From positions 1-64,000 of the forward strand of contig NZ_FQUZ01000015.1 in the NCBI RefSeq assembly GCF_900129055.1: a stretch of DNA of 64,000 nucleotides, in the 5' to 3' direction. This stretch comes from Lampropedia hyalina DSM 16112. Its GTDB lineage: Bacteria > Pseudomonadota > Gammaproteobacteria > Burkholderiales > Burkholderiaceae_C. The notes under the pieces are model-generated. The model searched no databases and was not told the origin of the DNA. It saw nothing but the letters and a program-made list of their open reading frames with translations. Below are positions 26,799-39,433 of the stretch, in pieces (the stretch's first letter is position 1; the number at the start of each line of letters is the position of its first letter). The position numbers were made by a program, and so were the translations under genes.

Positions 26799-27419
26799 GT
26801 GGCATTGCAGCAACTGATTGAGCAGACCGTACATGGACTTGGTTACGACCTGGTGGAGATTGAACGCTCTGGCGGTGGTCTGTTGCGCGTCACCATTGAT
26901 GTGCCCTGGCAGCCGCAGGCGGTTGCGTCGGCCTCTGGCGACGGTGCCAGTGAACTGCCTTCGGAGATTTCGCCCGCTTTGGTGTCTGCCACGCCACAGA
27001 ACATCACGGTGGAAGATTGCGAGAAGGTGACGCGCCAGCTTCAGTTCACGCTGGAAGTCGAGGGCGTGGATTACTCCCGTCTGGAGGTGTCCTCTCCCGG
27101 CATCGACCGGCTGCTGCGCAATGCCACGGATATGCAGCGTTTCACCGGTGAGCTGGTCGATGTGCTGCTGCTGGCCCCCATTGGCGCGGCAGCACAGGGG
27201 CAGGTCAGTGCCAACCGCAAACGGTTCCGGGGCATTCTGCATCCTGGTGAGGGGGAGGGCTGGCAGGTGGTGTGGCGCGACGAGCCAGAGCGCAAGCCGG
27301 GCCAGAAGGTGAGCAAGAAGCGTGCAGAGGCTCCCTTGCAGTCCCTGGGGTTCACCCTCGATGAAGTCAAGGAAGTGCGTCTGGCACCGGTCGTCAATTT
27401 CAAGGGGCGTTCCGTCTGA
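26799..27419 (+). CDS. rimP: Ribosome maturation factor RimP
   Basis: Assists 30S subunit maturation. The N-terminal domain has IEQTVHGLGYDLVEIERSGGGLLRVTID; the middle has ITVEDCEKVTRQL and VSSPGIDRLLR, the RimP signature. The C-terminal Sm-like barrel ends near EVRLAPVVNF. At 206 residues it is longer than E. coli RimP (~150): about 30 low-complexity residues (QAVASASGDGASELPSEISP) interrupt the first domain around residues 38-66, and there is a second insert in the barrel. The start is GTG 26799 with only a weak GGCGAG upstream. First gene of the operon with nusA and infB. Confidence 0.93.
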   Translation: MALQQLIEQTVHGLGYDLVEIERSGGGLLRVTIDVPWQPQAVASASGDGASELPSEISPALVSATPQNITVEDCEKVTRQLQFTLEVEGVDYSRLEVSSPGIDRLLRNATDMQRFTGELVDVLLLAPIGAAAQGQVSANRKRFRGILHPGEGEGWQVVWRDEPERKPGQKVSKKRAEAPLQSLGFTLDEVKEVRLAPVVNFKGRSV

Positions 27420-27518
27420 ACGTGAGCGGTGTCTCGGGTCTGCGCTGCAAGGCGAAGTCAAGGGGTAGAAAACCGATTGTGATAGCTGATAGCAAATGAA
27501 TTGCAGGAGTATCGTTGC

Positions 27519-29024
27519 ATGAATCGCGAATTGTTGATGCTGGTGGATGCGATTTCGCTGGAAAAGAGTGTGGACCGCGACGTGGTGTTTGGTGCCATCG
27601 AATCGGCACTGGCGCAGGCCACCAAGAAGCTGTACGAAGAAGATGTGGATATTCGCGTCATCATTGATCGGGACAGTGGCGACTACGAAACCGTGCGCCG
27701 CTGGCTGGTCGTGCCCGACGATGCCGGATTGCAGAATCCCGATGCCGAAGAGTTGCTGATGGATGCGCAGGATCGTGTGACCGGAATTGAAGTGGGCGAC
27801 TACATCGAGGAGCCGGTCGAGTCCATCCCGATTGGCCGCATCGGGGCCATGGCGGCCAAACAGGTGATCTTGCAGAAGATCCGCGAAGCCGAGCGCGAGA
27901 TGCTGCTCAATGACTTCCTGTCGCGCGGCGACAAGATTTTCATGGGAACCATCAAGCGCATCGACAAGGGCGGTGATGCCATCGTCGAGAGTGGCCGGGT
28001 CGAAGGCCGTCTGCGCCGTTCCGAGATGATCCCCAAGGAAAACCTGCGCAATGGCGACCGCGTGCGTGCCGTCATCACCGAAGTCGATGCGACCCTGCGC
28101 GGCGCACCCATCCTGCTCTCGCGCACCGCGCCGGAATTCATGATCGAGCTGTTCCGCAACGAAGTGCCCGAGATCGAGCAGGGGCTGCTGGAGATCAAGT
28201 CCTGTGCCCGTTCGCCTGGCTCCCGCGCCAAGATTGCCGTCGTCTCGCACGACAAGCGCATCGACCCGATTGGAACCTGTGTCGGCGTGCGTGGCACGCG
28301 CGTCAATGCCGTCACCAATGAACTGGCCGGTGAGCGCGTGGACATCGTGCTGTGGTCGGAAGACCCGGCACAGTTCGTCATCGGCGCGCTGGCTCCTGCC
28401 AACGTCGAGTCCATCTTCGTCGATGAAGAAAAACATGCCATGGACGTGGTCGTGGACGAGGAAAACCTTGCCAAGGCGATTGGGGCAGGCGGGCAGAACG
28501 TGCGTCTGGCTTCCGATCTGACCGGCTGGCGCATTAACATCATGGATGCCAATGAGTCGGCCCAGAAGCAGGCCAGCGAAGACCAGCTCATCCGCACCCT
28601 GTTCGTGCAGCGGCTGGATGTGGACGAGGAAATTGCCGACATCCTGATTGCCGAAGGGTTCACCAGCCTCGAAGAGATCGCCTATGTGCCCTTGCAGGAA
28701 ATGCTGGAAATCGAGAATCTGGACGAGGAAACCGTCAATGAATTGCGTGTGCGTGCCAAGGATGCCCTGCTGACCCAGGAAATCGCCCGCGAACAAACCG
28801 TCGGGCAGGTGGCCGATGACCTCAAGGATCTCGATGGCGTGACCCCGGAAATGCTGGTGCAATTGGCCGCCGGCTCCATCTTCACCCGCGACGATCTGGC
28901 GGATCTGTCCACCGACGAATTGGTGGGCATTACCGGCCAGACTGAGGAAGAGGCCAATGCCCTCATCCTCAAGGCTCGTGAACACTGGTTCGACAACCAG
29001 GCAGACAGTCAGGGAGAGCAGTAA
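27519..29024 (+). CDS. nusA: Transcription termination/antitermination factor NusA
   Basis: A 501-residue RNA polymerase-binding factor that promotes pausing, hairpin termination and rRNA antitermination. Order: N-terminal RNAP-binding domain ([20 protein letters not shown]...), S1 domain around residues 135-200 ([20 protein letters not shown]), two KH domains (including [20 protein letters not shown] and [20 protein letters not shown]), then two acidic C-terminal repeats as in E. coli NusA. AGGAG sits 10 bp before ATG 27519. It follows rimP by 99 bp and is 6 bp before infB. It may control its own operon through the leader terminator at 26722-26761 (inference). Confidence 0.97.
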   Translation: MNRELLMLVDAISLEKSVDRDVVFGAIESALAQATKKLYEEDVDIRVIIDRDSGDYETVRRWLVVPDDAGLQNPDAEELLMDAQDRVTGIEVGDYIEEPVESIPIGRIGAMAAKQVILQKIREAEREMLLNDFLSRGDKIFMGTIKRIDKGGDAIVESGRVEGRLRRSEMIPKENLRNGDRVRAVITEVDATLRGAPILLSRTAPEFMIELFRNEVPEIEQGLLEIKSCARSPGSRAKIAVVSHDKRIDPIGTCVGVRGTRVNAVTNELAGERVDIVLWSEDPAQFVIGALAPANVESIFVDEEKHAMDVVVDEENLAKAIGAGGQNVRLASDLTGWRINIMDANESAQKQASEDQLIRTLFVQRLDVDEEIADILIAEGFTSLEEIAYVPLQEMLEIENLDEETVNELRVRAKDALLTQEIAREQTVGQVADDLKDLDGVTPEMLVQLAAGSIFTRDDLADLSTDELVGITGQTEEEANALILKAREHWFDNQADSQGEQ

Positions 29025-29030
29025 ACCGTT

Positions 29031-31919
<2,889 letters not shown>

Positions 31920-31949
31920 ACGCTGCATCCAGAAGGCACGACAACGCAC

Positions 31950-32330
31950 ATGGCAACCCGACGCAAGAACCCCACCATCAACCGAGGCTACCGTGTGGCC
32001 GACCAGATCCAGCGCGATCTGAGCGAACTGATCGCACGGGAGCTGAAGGACCCACGCATTGGCATGGTCACCATCCAGAGCGTGGAAGTCACGCCCGACT
32101 ACGCCCATGCCAAAGTCTGGTTCAGCGTGCTGGTGGGGGATGTGCAGGAAACCACCGACGCGCTCAACCAGGCCGCTGGCTTTCTGCGCAACGGCCTGTT
32201 CAAACGCCTGCACATTCATACCGTGCCGACCCTGCATTTCCTGTTCGACCGCACACCGGAACGTGCCGCCGACATGAACGCCCTGATCGCCAAGGCGGTG
32301 GATTCGCGCGGCAAGGAAGAACAGGAGTAA
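31950..32330 (+). CDS. rbfA: Ribosome-binding factor A
   Basis: A 126-residue KH-like protein that binds the 30S subunit and aids 16S 5'-end maturation and cold adaptation. Family motifs seen: [21 protein letters not shown] at residues ~11-31, then [37 protein letters not shown]. It lies 30 bp after infB and 4 bp before truB. Confidence 0.95.
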   Translation: MATRRKNPTINRGYRVADQIQRDLSELIARELKDPRIGMVTIQSVEVTPDYAHAKVWFSVLVGDVQETTDALNQAAGFLRNGLFKRLHIHTVPTLHFLFDRTPERAADMNALIAKAVDSRGKEEQE

Positions 32331-32334
32331 GCCC

Positions 32335-33336
32335 ATGACTGCACCAACCCGTGCCAGGGTGCAGCGTCGCCCCGTGCATGGGGTGTTGCTGCTCGACAAA
32401 CCGCTGGGCCTTTCCAGCAACCAGGCCTTGCAGAAAGCCAAATGGCTGCTGCGCGCCGAAAAGGCCGGACACACCGGAACCCTCGACCCCCTTGCCAGCG
32501 GCATCCTGCCGCTGTGCTTTGGTGCGGCCACCAAATTCAGCCAGTTGCAACTGGAAGCCGACAAAACCTATGAGACCATCGTGCGTCTGGGTGTACAGAC
32601 CAGCACCGCCGATGCCGAAGGCGACGTGCTGCGCGAGCGGCCCGTGTGCTGCACACCAGGGCAGGTGGTGCAGGTGCTGGACAACTTCACCGGAGTCATC
32701 CAGCAGATTCCTCCCATGCACAGTGCCCTCAAGAAAGACGGCAAGGCACTGTATGAATACGCCCGTGAAGGCCACACCGTGGTGCGCGAGCCGCGCCAGG
32801 TCTGCATCCGCGACCTCGAACTGCTGGACATGCAACTGGATGGCGATGCCCCCTTCCTGCATCTGCGGGTGCAGTGCAGCAAGGGAACCTACATCCGCAC
32901 TCTGGGCGAAGACATTGGTGAGGCCCTGGGCTGTGGCGGGCATCTGGTGCTGTTGCGCCGCGTGGAAACCGGCGGTTTGCAGCTTGGCCAGGCCATCACG
33001 CTGGAGCAACTGGAAGCCCTGGAGGACAATGCCCGGCTGGCGGCACTTCATCCGGTTGAAACCTTGTTGCCCCATCATCGATCCCTTGTGCTTTCACCCG
33101 AAGAGTCCGGAAAATTCCTCAGCGGCATGCGCAGGCGCGGCGATTGGCCCAATGCCGATGCAGTTGCTGTCTTCGGCAGCCAGCCCCATGCCTTGCTGGG
33201 CGTGGCACAGGTGCGCAGTGGCGAATTGATCCCGGAACGCCTGCTCAGCCCGGTGGAAATTCAGCAGATTCTGCTTCAGTCTGCCGCGTTGCCTGCTTTG
33301 GTACCTCTCTCCGACAATCCGATTTCCCCATCTTGA
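32335..33336 (+). CDS. truB: tRNA pseudouridine-55 synthase
   Basis: Makes pseudouridine 55 in the T-loop of tRNAs. 333 residues: VHGVLLLDKPLGLSSNQALQ at the N-terminus, catalytic Asp51 in GHTGTLDPLASG, then YEYAREG and the RNA-binding VQCSKGTYIRTLGEDIGEAL. A C-terminal PUA-like domain ends the protein. Last gene of the rimP operon by spacing; typA starts 24 bp after the stop and may be cotranscribed. Confidence 0.97.
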   Translation: MTAPTRARVQRRPVHGVLLLDKPLGLSSNQALQKAKWLLRAEKAGHTGTLDPLASGILPLCFGAATKFSQLQLEADKTYETIVRLGVQTSTADAEGDVLRERPVCCTPGQVVQVLDNFTGVIQQIPPMHSALKKDGKALYEYAREGHTVVREPRQVCIRDLELLDMQLDGDAPFLHLRVQCSKGTYIRTLGEDIGEALGCGGHLVLLRRVETGGLQLGQAITLEQLEALEDNARLAALHPVETLLPHHRSLVLSPEESGKFLSGMRRRGDWPNADAVAVFGSQPHALLGVAQVRSGELIPERLLSPVEIQQILLQSAALPALVPLSDNPISPS

Positions 33337-33360
33337 AACCCCTCCAGCGTTTTCAATCAC

Positions 33361-35193
33361 ATGACCAAACAAATCCGCAACATTGCCATCATCGCCCACG
33401 TGGACCACGGCAAGACCACCATGGTGGACCAGCTTCTGCGCCAGTCCGGCACCTTCGCCGAGCATGAAAAAGTCGTCGATACCGTCATGGACAACCATGC
33501 CATCGAACGCGAGCGCGGCATCACCATCCTGGCGAAGAACTGTGCCGTGAGCTGGAAGGGCACCCACATCAACATCCTCGACACCCCCGGCCACGCGGAC
33601 TTTGGTGGTGAAGTGGAACGCGCGCTCTCGATGGTCGATGGCGTGGTGTTGTTGATCGACGCGCAGGAAGGCCCCATGCCCCAAACGCGCTTCGTCACCA
33701 AGAAAGCCCTGGCACTGGGCCTCAAGCCCATCGTCGTCGTGAACAAGGTGGACAAGCCCGGCGCGCGCCCTGACTACGTCATCAACGCAGCCTTTGACCT
33801 GTTCGACAAGCTGGGAGCCACCGACGAGCAACTGGACTTCCCCGTTGTCTATGCCTCTGGTATCAATGGCTGGTCGTCGCTGGAAGAAGGCGTGCCCGGC
33901 GAACAATGGGGAACCGACATGGCCCCGCTGTTCGACACCGTTCTCAGCCATGTGCCTTCCGTGCAAGGCGATGCTTCTGCCCCGCTGCAACTGCAAGTCT
34001 CCGCACTCGATTATTCGACCTTTGTGGGCCGTATTGGCGTGGGCCGCATCACATCAGGCACCCTCAAGCCTTCCACCGATGTGTTGGTGATGGCTGGCCC
34101 GGATGGAAAATCCTACAAGGGTCGCATCAACCAGGTGCTGACCTTCCAGGGACTGGAGCGCGTGCAGGTGGAAGAAGCTGGCCCCAGCGACATCGTGCTC
34201 ATCAACGGCATCGAAAACATCAGCATTGGCGAAACCGTTACCGACCCGAGCAATCCGCTGCCGCTGCCCATGCTCAAGATCGATGAGCCGACACTGACCA
34301 TGAACTTCTGCGTGAATACTTCGCCACTGGCCGGACGCGAGGGCAAGTTCGTCACCAGCCGCCAGATTTGGGATCGCCTGCAAAAGGAACTGCGCAGCAA
34401 CGTGGCACTGCGCGTCAAGGAAACCGACGAAGACGGTATTTTTGAAGTCGCCGGACGTGGCGAACTGCACCTGACCATCCTGCTGGAAGAAATGCGCCGC
34501 GAAGGCTACGAGCTGGCTGTTTCCAAGCCACGCGTGGTGTTCCGCGAAATCGACGGCGAAACCTGCGAACCCATCGAACTGGTCACGGCAGACATCGAGG
34601 AAGGCCACCAGGGTGGTGTGATGCAGGCACTGGGTGAGCGCAAGGGCGAGCTGGTGAACATGGAGTCCGACGGTCGTGGCCGTGTCCGGCTGGAATACCG
34701 CATTCCCGCACGCGGACTCATTGGCTTCACCAATGAATTCCTGAACCTGACGCGCGGCACGGGCCTGATTTCCAATATCTTTGATGGCTACGAGCCACAC
34801 AAGGGCGAAATCGGTGGCCGCAAGAACGGCGTGCTCATCAGCATGGACGATGGCGAAATCTTCACCTACGCGCTGGGCAAGCTGGACGACCGGGGACGCA
34901 TGTTCGTCAAGGCGGGTGATCCGGTTTATGAAGGCATGCTCGTTGGTATCCACAGCCGCGACAACGATCTGGTTGTCAATGCCACCCGCACCAAGCAGCT
35001 CACCAACTTCCGCGTCAGCGGCAAGGAAGATGCCATCAAGATCACCCCCCCGATTGACCTGACACTGGAATATGCGGTGGAATTCATCGATGACGACGAA
35101 CTGGTGGAAATCACCCCCACGTCCATCCGCTTGCGCAAGCGTTACCTGAAAGAGCACGAACGCAAACGCGCCAAGAACGCAGCCTTGGCTTAA
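33361..35193 (+). CDS. typA: Ribosome-associated GTPase TypA/BipA
   Basis: A 610-residue translational GTPase related to EF-G and LepA that acts in ribosome assembly and stress responses. G1 is [15 protein letters not shown] at ~residue 12, the switch region [11 protein letters not shown] near 55, G3 [15 protein letters not shown] and G4 [11 protein letters not shown]. The C-terminal part has the BipA-specific [19 protein letters not shown] and the basic tail [15 protein letters not shown] strong terminator follows at 35225. Confidence 0.97.
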   Translation: MTKQIRNIAIIAHVDHGKTTMVDQLLRQSGTFAEHEKVVDTVMDNHAIERERGITILAKNCAVSWKGTHINILDTPGHADFGGEVERALSMVDGVVLLIDAQEGPMPQTRFVTKKALALGLKPIVVVNKVDKPGARPDYVINAAFDLFDKLGATDEQLDFPVVYASGINGWSSLEEGVPGEQWGTDMAPLFDTVLSHVPSVQGDASAPLQLQVSALDYSTFVGRIGVGRITSGTLKPSTDVLVMAGPDGKSYKGRINQVLTFQGLERVQVEEAGPSDIVLINGIENISIGETVTDPSNPLPLPMLKIDEPTLTMNFCVNTSPLAGREGKFVTSRQIWDRLQKELRSNVALRVKETDEDGIFEVAGRGELHLTILLEEMRREGYELAVSKPRVVFREIDGETCEPIELVTADIEEGHQGGVMQALGERKGELVNMESDGRGRVRLEYRIPARGLIGFTNEFLNLTRGTGLISNIFDGYEPHKGEIGGRKNGVLISMDDGEIFTYALGKLDDRGRMFVKAGDPVYEGMLVGIHSRDNDLVVNATRTKQLTNFRVSGKEDAIKITPPIDLTLEYAVEFIDDDELVEITPTSIRLRKRYLKEHERKRAKNAALA

Positions 35194-35224
35194 GCGATTC
35201 CCCGATACACGGGGTTGTGGCGAG

Positions 35225-35255
35225 AAAGGGCAGCCTTGCTGGGGCTGCCCTTTTT
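35225..35255 (+). terminator. typA terminator
   Basis: GGGCAGCC (35228-35235) and GGCTGCCC (35243-35250) form a perfect 8-bp stem, preceded by AAA and followed by TTTTT. It ends the long translation transcript. Confidence 0.9.
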
Positions 35256-35702
35256 CATATGTGTTGTGTGTGTGCTGGGCTTTCCTTCCACCAGATGATG
35301 GAGGATTAACACAGAAATTCCGTGGGACTTTTTCGGTGATGATTTATTGAGTTTACATCAAGGTAAAGGCCGCCGGAAAGGCGTGTATGGAGCCACCGAA
35401 ATGTTGTGTTTAGGCCACATAAGAACATAGAGTGGGAAGCATTGAGAGATTCTTGACTTTCCATCAAGAAGCAAAAATTATTTTTAATCAATGGCTTGTG
35501 TGATATTGGTGGTGGCTGTTCCAATGGGGTTGCAAGCCCCCTGCAGAACAGTACAGAAGAATTGTTGCCAGTTGTCAGAAGCAATGGTGTCGTCTGGATT
35601 TATTGCAATAGAATTACTGCACATGCAGCGAGTGGCGGATGTCGGTGTTCGGTTTGCTTGCGCGCTGTTGTATTGGTATTTCTTACAAACGGGTGGACAT
35701 AT
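35256..35702. other. AT-richer intergenic region before the autotransporter
   Basis: These 447 bases have no convincing gene and are visibly richer in A and T than the neighbours, with runs such as AAAAATTATTTTTAATCA near 35473-35490. TTGACT at 35453-35458 could be a -35 element, but no good -10 lies at the right distance. The stretch probably holds the promoter and regulatory sites of the adhesin gene. The frame open from 35496 upstream of the adhesin start looks like chance: it is Cys-rich and lacks a start signal. Confidence 0.5.
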
Positions 35703-38357
35703 ATGAACAAAGTTTATCGCATCATCTGGAGCCAGGCGCAGCAGACCTGGGTTGCAGTTTCTGAAATGACCCGCAGCCATACCGGTGGCCGCAAATCCAG
35801 CCGAACCGCTGCTGCTGCCTTGTTGGCGACCAGTTTGCTGGGCGCTGGCTCCGTGGTGGCACAGACATTGCCTGCTGCTGTAGACAATCGGAATATCACC
35901 CAGGCTTCTCAAGTTGTGACACTGCCCGGCGGTGAGCAACAGGTACAGATCGTTACAGCCATCAAGGACGATGTCACTTTCAATACCGTAGGCTTCACTG
36001 CCGATGGCGACCCTCTGGGTGATCTGATTACGACTGTTTCCAAATCTGGCTTGGTCATCAAGAATGATGATCCAAGCAAGCCCGATGTCAGCGTGAGTGG
36101 CGGTGGCATCAGTGCCGGCGACAACAAGGTTGTGAATGTGGCCGATGGCGAGATCAGCGATACCAGCACTGACGCCATCAATGGTTCGCAGCTCAATGCT
36201 ACCAATGACAATATCGAAAATGTCGATAACCGCGTCACCAATGTCGATAACCGTGTGACCAATATTGCCGAAGGTCAGGATGGCATGTTCCAGGTCAGTG
36301 CTGACCGCAAGGATGACAAGCCTGAAGTGACCGGTGCCAATTCTGCTGCCGGTGGCGCAGGTGCCAAGGCAGGTGGCGACAACAGCCTGGCCGTGGGCAA
36401 CGATGCAGATGCCGCAGCCGACAACAGCGTTGCCCTGGGCAATGGTTCTGTGGCCGATCGTGACAACACTGTTTCTGTGGGTGCAGATGGTGCAGAGCGT
36501 CAGATCACCAATGTGGCTGCCGGTACCGAAAATACCGACGCTGTCAATCTGGGTCAGTTGAAGGATGTGGAAACCATCGCGCAGAAGGGCTGGAACATCC
36601 AGGCCAACGGCGATGCTGCCTCCGCTGAAAATGTGGCTCCTGGCTCGAATGTGGACTTCTCCAGTGCGGACGACAACCTGACTGTGGCTGTGGAAAATGG
36701 CGGCCTGAAGCTGGAAGTCAATCAGAACCAGAATCTGACCAGCGTGACCACTGGCGACACCGTGCTGAATGACAATGGCCTGACCATCAACAATGGACCC
36801 AGCATCACCAAGGGTGGTATTGATGCCGGCGACAAGAAGATTGTCAATGTGGCCGATGGCACGATTGGTGCAGGCAGCAAGGATGCTGTGAACGGCTCCC
36901 AGTTGTTCGAGACCAATCAAAAGGTCGAGAACATTGATAACCGCGTCACCAAAGTTGAAGGTGATGTGCAGAATCTCGATAATCGCGTGACCAATGTGGA
37001 AGGCGATGTCACCAGCATCATCGAAGGTCAGAAAGGTATGTTCCAGGTTGGTGCGGATCGCAAGGACGACCAGCCTACTGTGGCCAATGGTGTGAACGCT
37101 GCTGCCGGTGGCGCAGGTGCACAGGCATCGGGCCAGAACAGCCTGGCACTGGGCAATGATGCTGCTGCGACTCATGAAGGCTCTGTGGCTCTGGGCCAAG
37201 GTGCTACTTCCAAGGCTGGCGAGCAGGTGAGCGATGGTGTCATCAAGCTGGCCGATGGTTCGGAGTTCAAGTATGAAGGCTTCGCTGGTGGTGACAAGGT
37301 CGCTGGTGCTGTGAGCGTGGGCAACGATAACCAGACTCGCCAGATCGTCAATGTGGCTGCAGGTGCCCTGACTGAGGACAGCACCGATGCCATCAATGGC
37401 AGCCAGCTCTACTCTGTGGCCAAGGGTATCAACGAGCGTATCGACGACAGTGGTTGGACTCTGACCACAGTGGATGCCAATGATCCTACGGGTGCCTCCA
37501 AGGACTTTGCCGTCAAGAACGGTGGCAAGGTGGCCATTGAGGCTGGCAAGAACGTGGACATCAAGAGTTCGTTGGATGCCAACGGCAACGTCGTGACCAC
37601 CATCGCCACCAAGGATGATGTGAACTTCAACTCTGTGACCACCAATTCTGTCGTCACGAATGAGTTGAAGGCAGGCGACAAGGTTACCATCAACGACAAT
37701 GGCGTGGATGTGGGTGGCACTCAGATCACCAATGTGGCTGCTGGTACCGAAAACCACCACGCAGTGAACCTTGAGCAGCTGAACAATGCGATCACCAATG
37801 TAGAGCCAGGCATGTTCCAGGTCAGCAATGACGTCAAGAATGCAGCCAAGCCCAAGGCAACAGGCACAAACTCTGTGGCAGGTGGTGCCAACTCGGTGGC
37901 CAGCGGCAACAACAGTCTGGCTGTGGGCAATGACTCCCAGGCTACCGCTGGCAACAGCGTGGCATTGGGTAATGGCTCCGTGGCTGACCGTGAAAACAGT
38001 GTGTCGGTGGGCTCTGCGGGCAATGAACGTCAGATCACCAATGTGGCCGCAGGTGTAGCAGATACCGATGCAGTCAATGTGAGCCAGTTGAAGGGTGTCA
38101 ATAACAAGATTGACAATGTGGATGACAATTCTCGTGCCGGTATTGCCGGTGCGTTGGCTACCGCAGCCCTGCCGCAGTCCACCAACCCTGGCAAGAACCT
38201 GATTGCTGCCGGTGCTTCCAGCTACCGTGGTGAGTCTGCCATTGCGATTGGTCTGTCCCGTATGTCCGACAACGGCAAGACGGTGATCAAGCTCAATGGT
38301 ACTGCGGACACCCAAGGCAATGGTGGTGTGGCAATCGGTGCTGGCTGGCACTGCTAA
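35703..38357 (+). CDS. Trimeric autotransporter adhesin (YadA-like)
   Basis: An 884-residue type Vc surface adhesin. Residues 1-~34 are an extended signal peptide region (MNKVYRIIWSQAQQTWVAVS), followed by the hydrophobic signal core and VVAQ cleavage site. The passenger alternates coiled-coil stalk (repeats of ENVDNRVTNV at ~180 and ~410), head-like 14-mers (NSLAVGND, NSVALGNG, NTVSVG) and HIM connectors (QITNVAAGTENTDAVNLGQL), with near-duplicate blocks around residues 223-285 and 737-800. The last ~80 residues are the YadA anchor barrel (AGIAGALATAALPQ..., GESAIAIGLSRMSDN). The barrel ends GAGWHC: Cys replaces the usual terminal aromatic residue. ATG 35703 is set by the ESPR. A TpgA-like gene follows after 74 bp. 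Confidence 0.93.
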   Translation: MNKVYRIIWSQAQQTWVAVSEMTRSHTGGRKSSRTAAAALLATSLLGAGSVVAQTLPAAVDNRNITQASQVVTLPGGEQQVQIVTAIKDDVTFNTVGFTADGDPLGDLITTVSKSGLVIKNDDPSKPDVSVSGGGISAGDNKVVNVADGEISDTSTDAINGSQLNATNDNIENVDNRVTNVDNRVTNIAEGQDGMFQVSADRKDDKPEVTGANSAAGGAGAKAGGDNSLAVGNDADAAADNSVALGNGSVADRDNTVSVGADGAERQITNVAAGTENTDAVNLGQLKDVETIAQKGWNIQANGDAASAENVAPGSNVDFSSADDNLTVAVENGGLKLEVNQNQNLTSVTTGDTVLNDNGLTINNGPSITKGGIDAGDKKIVNVADGTIGAGSKDAVNGSQLFETNQKVENIDNRVTKVEGDVQNLDNRVTNVEGDVTSIIEGQKGMFQVGADRKDDQPTVANGVNAAAGGAGAQASGQNSLALGNDAAATHEGSVALGQGATSKAGEQVSDGVIKLADGSEFKYEGFAGGDKVAGAVSVGNDNQTRQIVNVAAGALTEDSTDAINGSQLYSVAKGINERIDDSGWTLTTVDANDPTGASKDFAVKNGGKVAIEAGKNVDIKSSLDANGNVVTTIATKDDVNFNSVTTNSVVTNELKAGDKVTINDNGVDVGGTQITNVAAGTENHHAVNLEQLNNAITNVEPGMFQVSNDVKNAAKPKATGTNSVAGGANSVASGNNSLAVGNDSQATAGNSVALGNGSVADRENSVSVGSAGNERQITNVAAGVADTDAVNVSQLKGVNNKIDNVDDNSRAGIAGALATAALPQSTNPGKNLIAAGASSYRGESAIAIGLSRMSDNGKTVIKLNGTADTQGNGGVAIGAGWHC

Positions 38358-38431
38358 TCAGCAGACCTCCTGACGTTTTTTGAAGATGTACTGGCAAAAC
38401 CGATGGTTCTGCCAGTGCGGACACAAACCTT

Positions 38432-39337
38432 ATGCGAAAGAATCAAATGAAACGTTTTTCCTTGACCGCCGTGGCCTTGAGTGCCGCTATTTTGAGTGCC
38501 TGCGCCACGCAGCCTACTGCCGCTACTGGCGAGCAGAGTGTCTCTTTCCCTGAGTTGAGCCGTACTTACCTGAAGACCGGTCACTTTGTCGAACCATCGG
38601 CACTGAAACAAATCAGCACAGGTCTGAACCGCGATCAGGTTCGCCTGCTGTTGGGTAACCCCCACTTCAATGAAGGCCTGGTTCCCAAGAGCGAGTGGAA
38701 CTATGTGTTCAACCTGTACACAGGCAATGCCCGTGAATACATCACTTGCCAGTACCAGGTTCACTATGGTGTGCCTGAACAGTATCCCCAGCCTGTTTCC
38801 CACTCCGAAGCCGTTGCAACCGACAAGAGCGTAGTGCTGGCTACTTACTGGGATCGGCAAGAGTGCAAGGACTTGCTCAATCCGCCTCCCAAGGCTGAGC
38901 CGGTTCCTGTTCCTCCTCCCCCCCCACCTCCTCCCATCGTGATCCGTGACATCACATTGGATGCCGATGCCTTGTTCCCGTTTGCGCGCCATGGCCGCAA
39001 CGACCTGTTCCCTGAAGGTCGCAGCAAGCTGGATGCCTTGGCCCAATCGCTGTTGAGCGAAGTCAAGGACATTCACAGTATCGAGGTGATCGGTCACACC
39101 GATCGCATCGGTTCCGATTCTGCCAACCAATTGCTGTCGGAGCGTCGTGCTCGCACAGTGGCTGACTATCTGGTGGACCGTGGTCTCAGCAGTAGCCTGA
39201 TTACAGCATCTGGCCGTGGCGAGAAAGAGCCAGTCAGCCAATGCGGTACCAGCGAGCGTCAAACGCCTGCACTGATTAGCTGCTTGCAGCCTGACCGCCG
39301 TGTGGTTGTGACCGTGCGCGCGCAAGTGACAGAGTAA
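38432..39337 (+). CDS. TpgA-like lipoprotein: BamE-like plus OmpA C-terminal domain
   Basis: A 301-residue lipoprotein. Signal peptide with lipobox LSAC (Cys ~26 from the first Met). Residues ~50-115 are an SmpA/OmlA (BamE-like) domain (GLNRDQVRLLLGNPHFNEG, WNYVFNLYTG). A proline linker (PVPPPPPPPP) follows, then an OmpA-like peptidoglycan-binding domain with VIGHTDRIGSDSANQLLSER. This exact combination is that of TpgA, the periplasmic partner of the Acinetobacter adhesin AtaA, which anchors and stabilises the trimeric autotransporter. The position right after the adhesin supports the same role. ATG 38447 is an alternative start. A terminator follows at 39383. Confidence 0.85.
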   Translation: MRKNQMKRFSLTAVALSAAILSACATQPTAATGEQSVSFPELSRTYLKTGHFVEPSALKQISTGLNRDQVRLLLGNPHFNEGLVPKSEWNYVFNLYTGNAREYITCQYQVHYGVPEQYPQPVSHSEAVATDKSVVLATYWDRQECKDLLNPPPKAEPVPVPPPPPPPPIVIRDITLDADALFPFARHGRNDLFPEGRSKLDALAQSLLSEVKDIHSIEVIGHTDRIGSDSANQLLSERRARTVADYLVDRGLSSSLITASGRGEKEPVSQCGTSERQTPALISCLQPDRRVVVTVRAQVTE

Positions 39338-39382
39338 GTCCTGCGGCTGTTTGCTGGATGGTTTTCCGTCCAGTATCAGAGT

Positions 39383-39410
39383 AATGCCCGTCTTTTGACG
39401 GGCATTTTCT
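39383..39410 (+). terminator. Terminator after the adhesin/TpgA-like pair
   Basis: AATGCCCGTC and GACGGGCATT pair perfectly over 10 bp around loop TTTT, followed by TTCTTT. It lies 45 bp past the TpgA-like stop and 24 bp before the next start. Confidence 0.85.
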
Positions 39411-39433
39411 TTGTCCAGTGGCAGAATCTGCCC

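Noticed and set aside
35496-35702. A 69-residue extension of the adhesin frame upstream of ATG 35703.
   Set aside because: It is Cys-rich, starts without a ribosome binding site, and would bury the extended signal peptide, which must be N-terminal.
36160-38100. Tandem repeats in the adhesin gene considered as a CRISPR-like or satellite array.
   Set aside because: The repeats are in frame, imperfect and encode coiled-coil, head and HIM motifs of a trimeric autotransporter.
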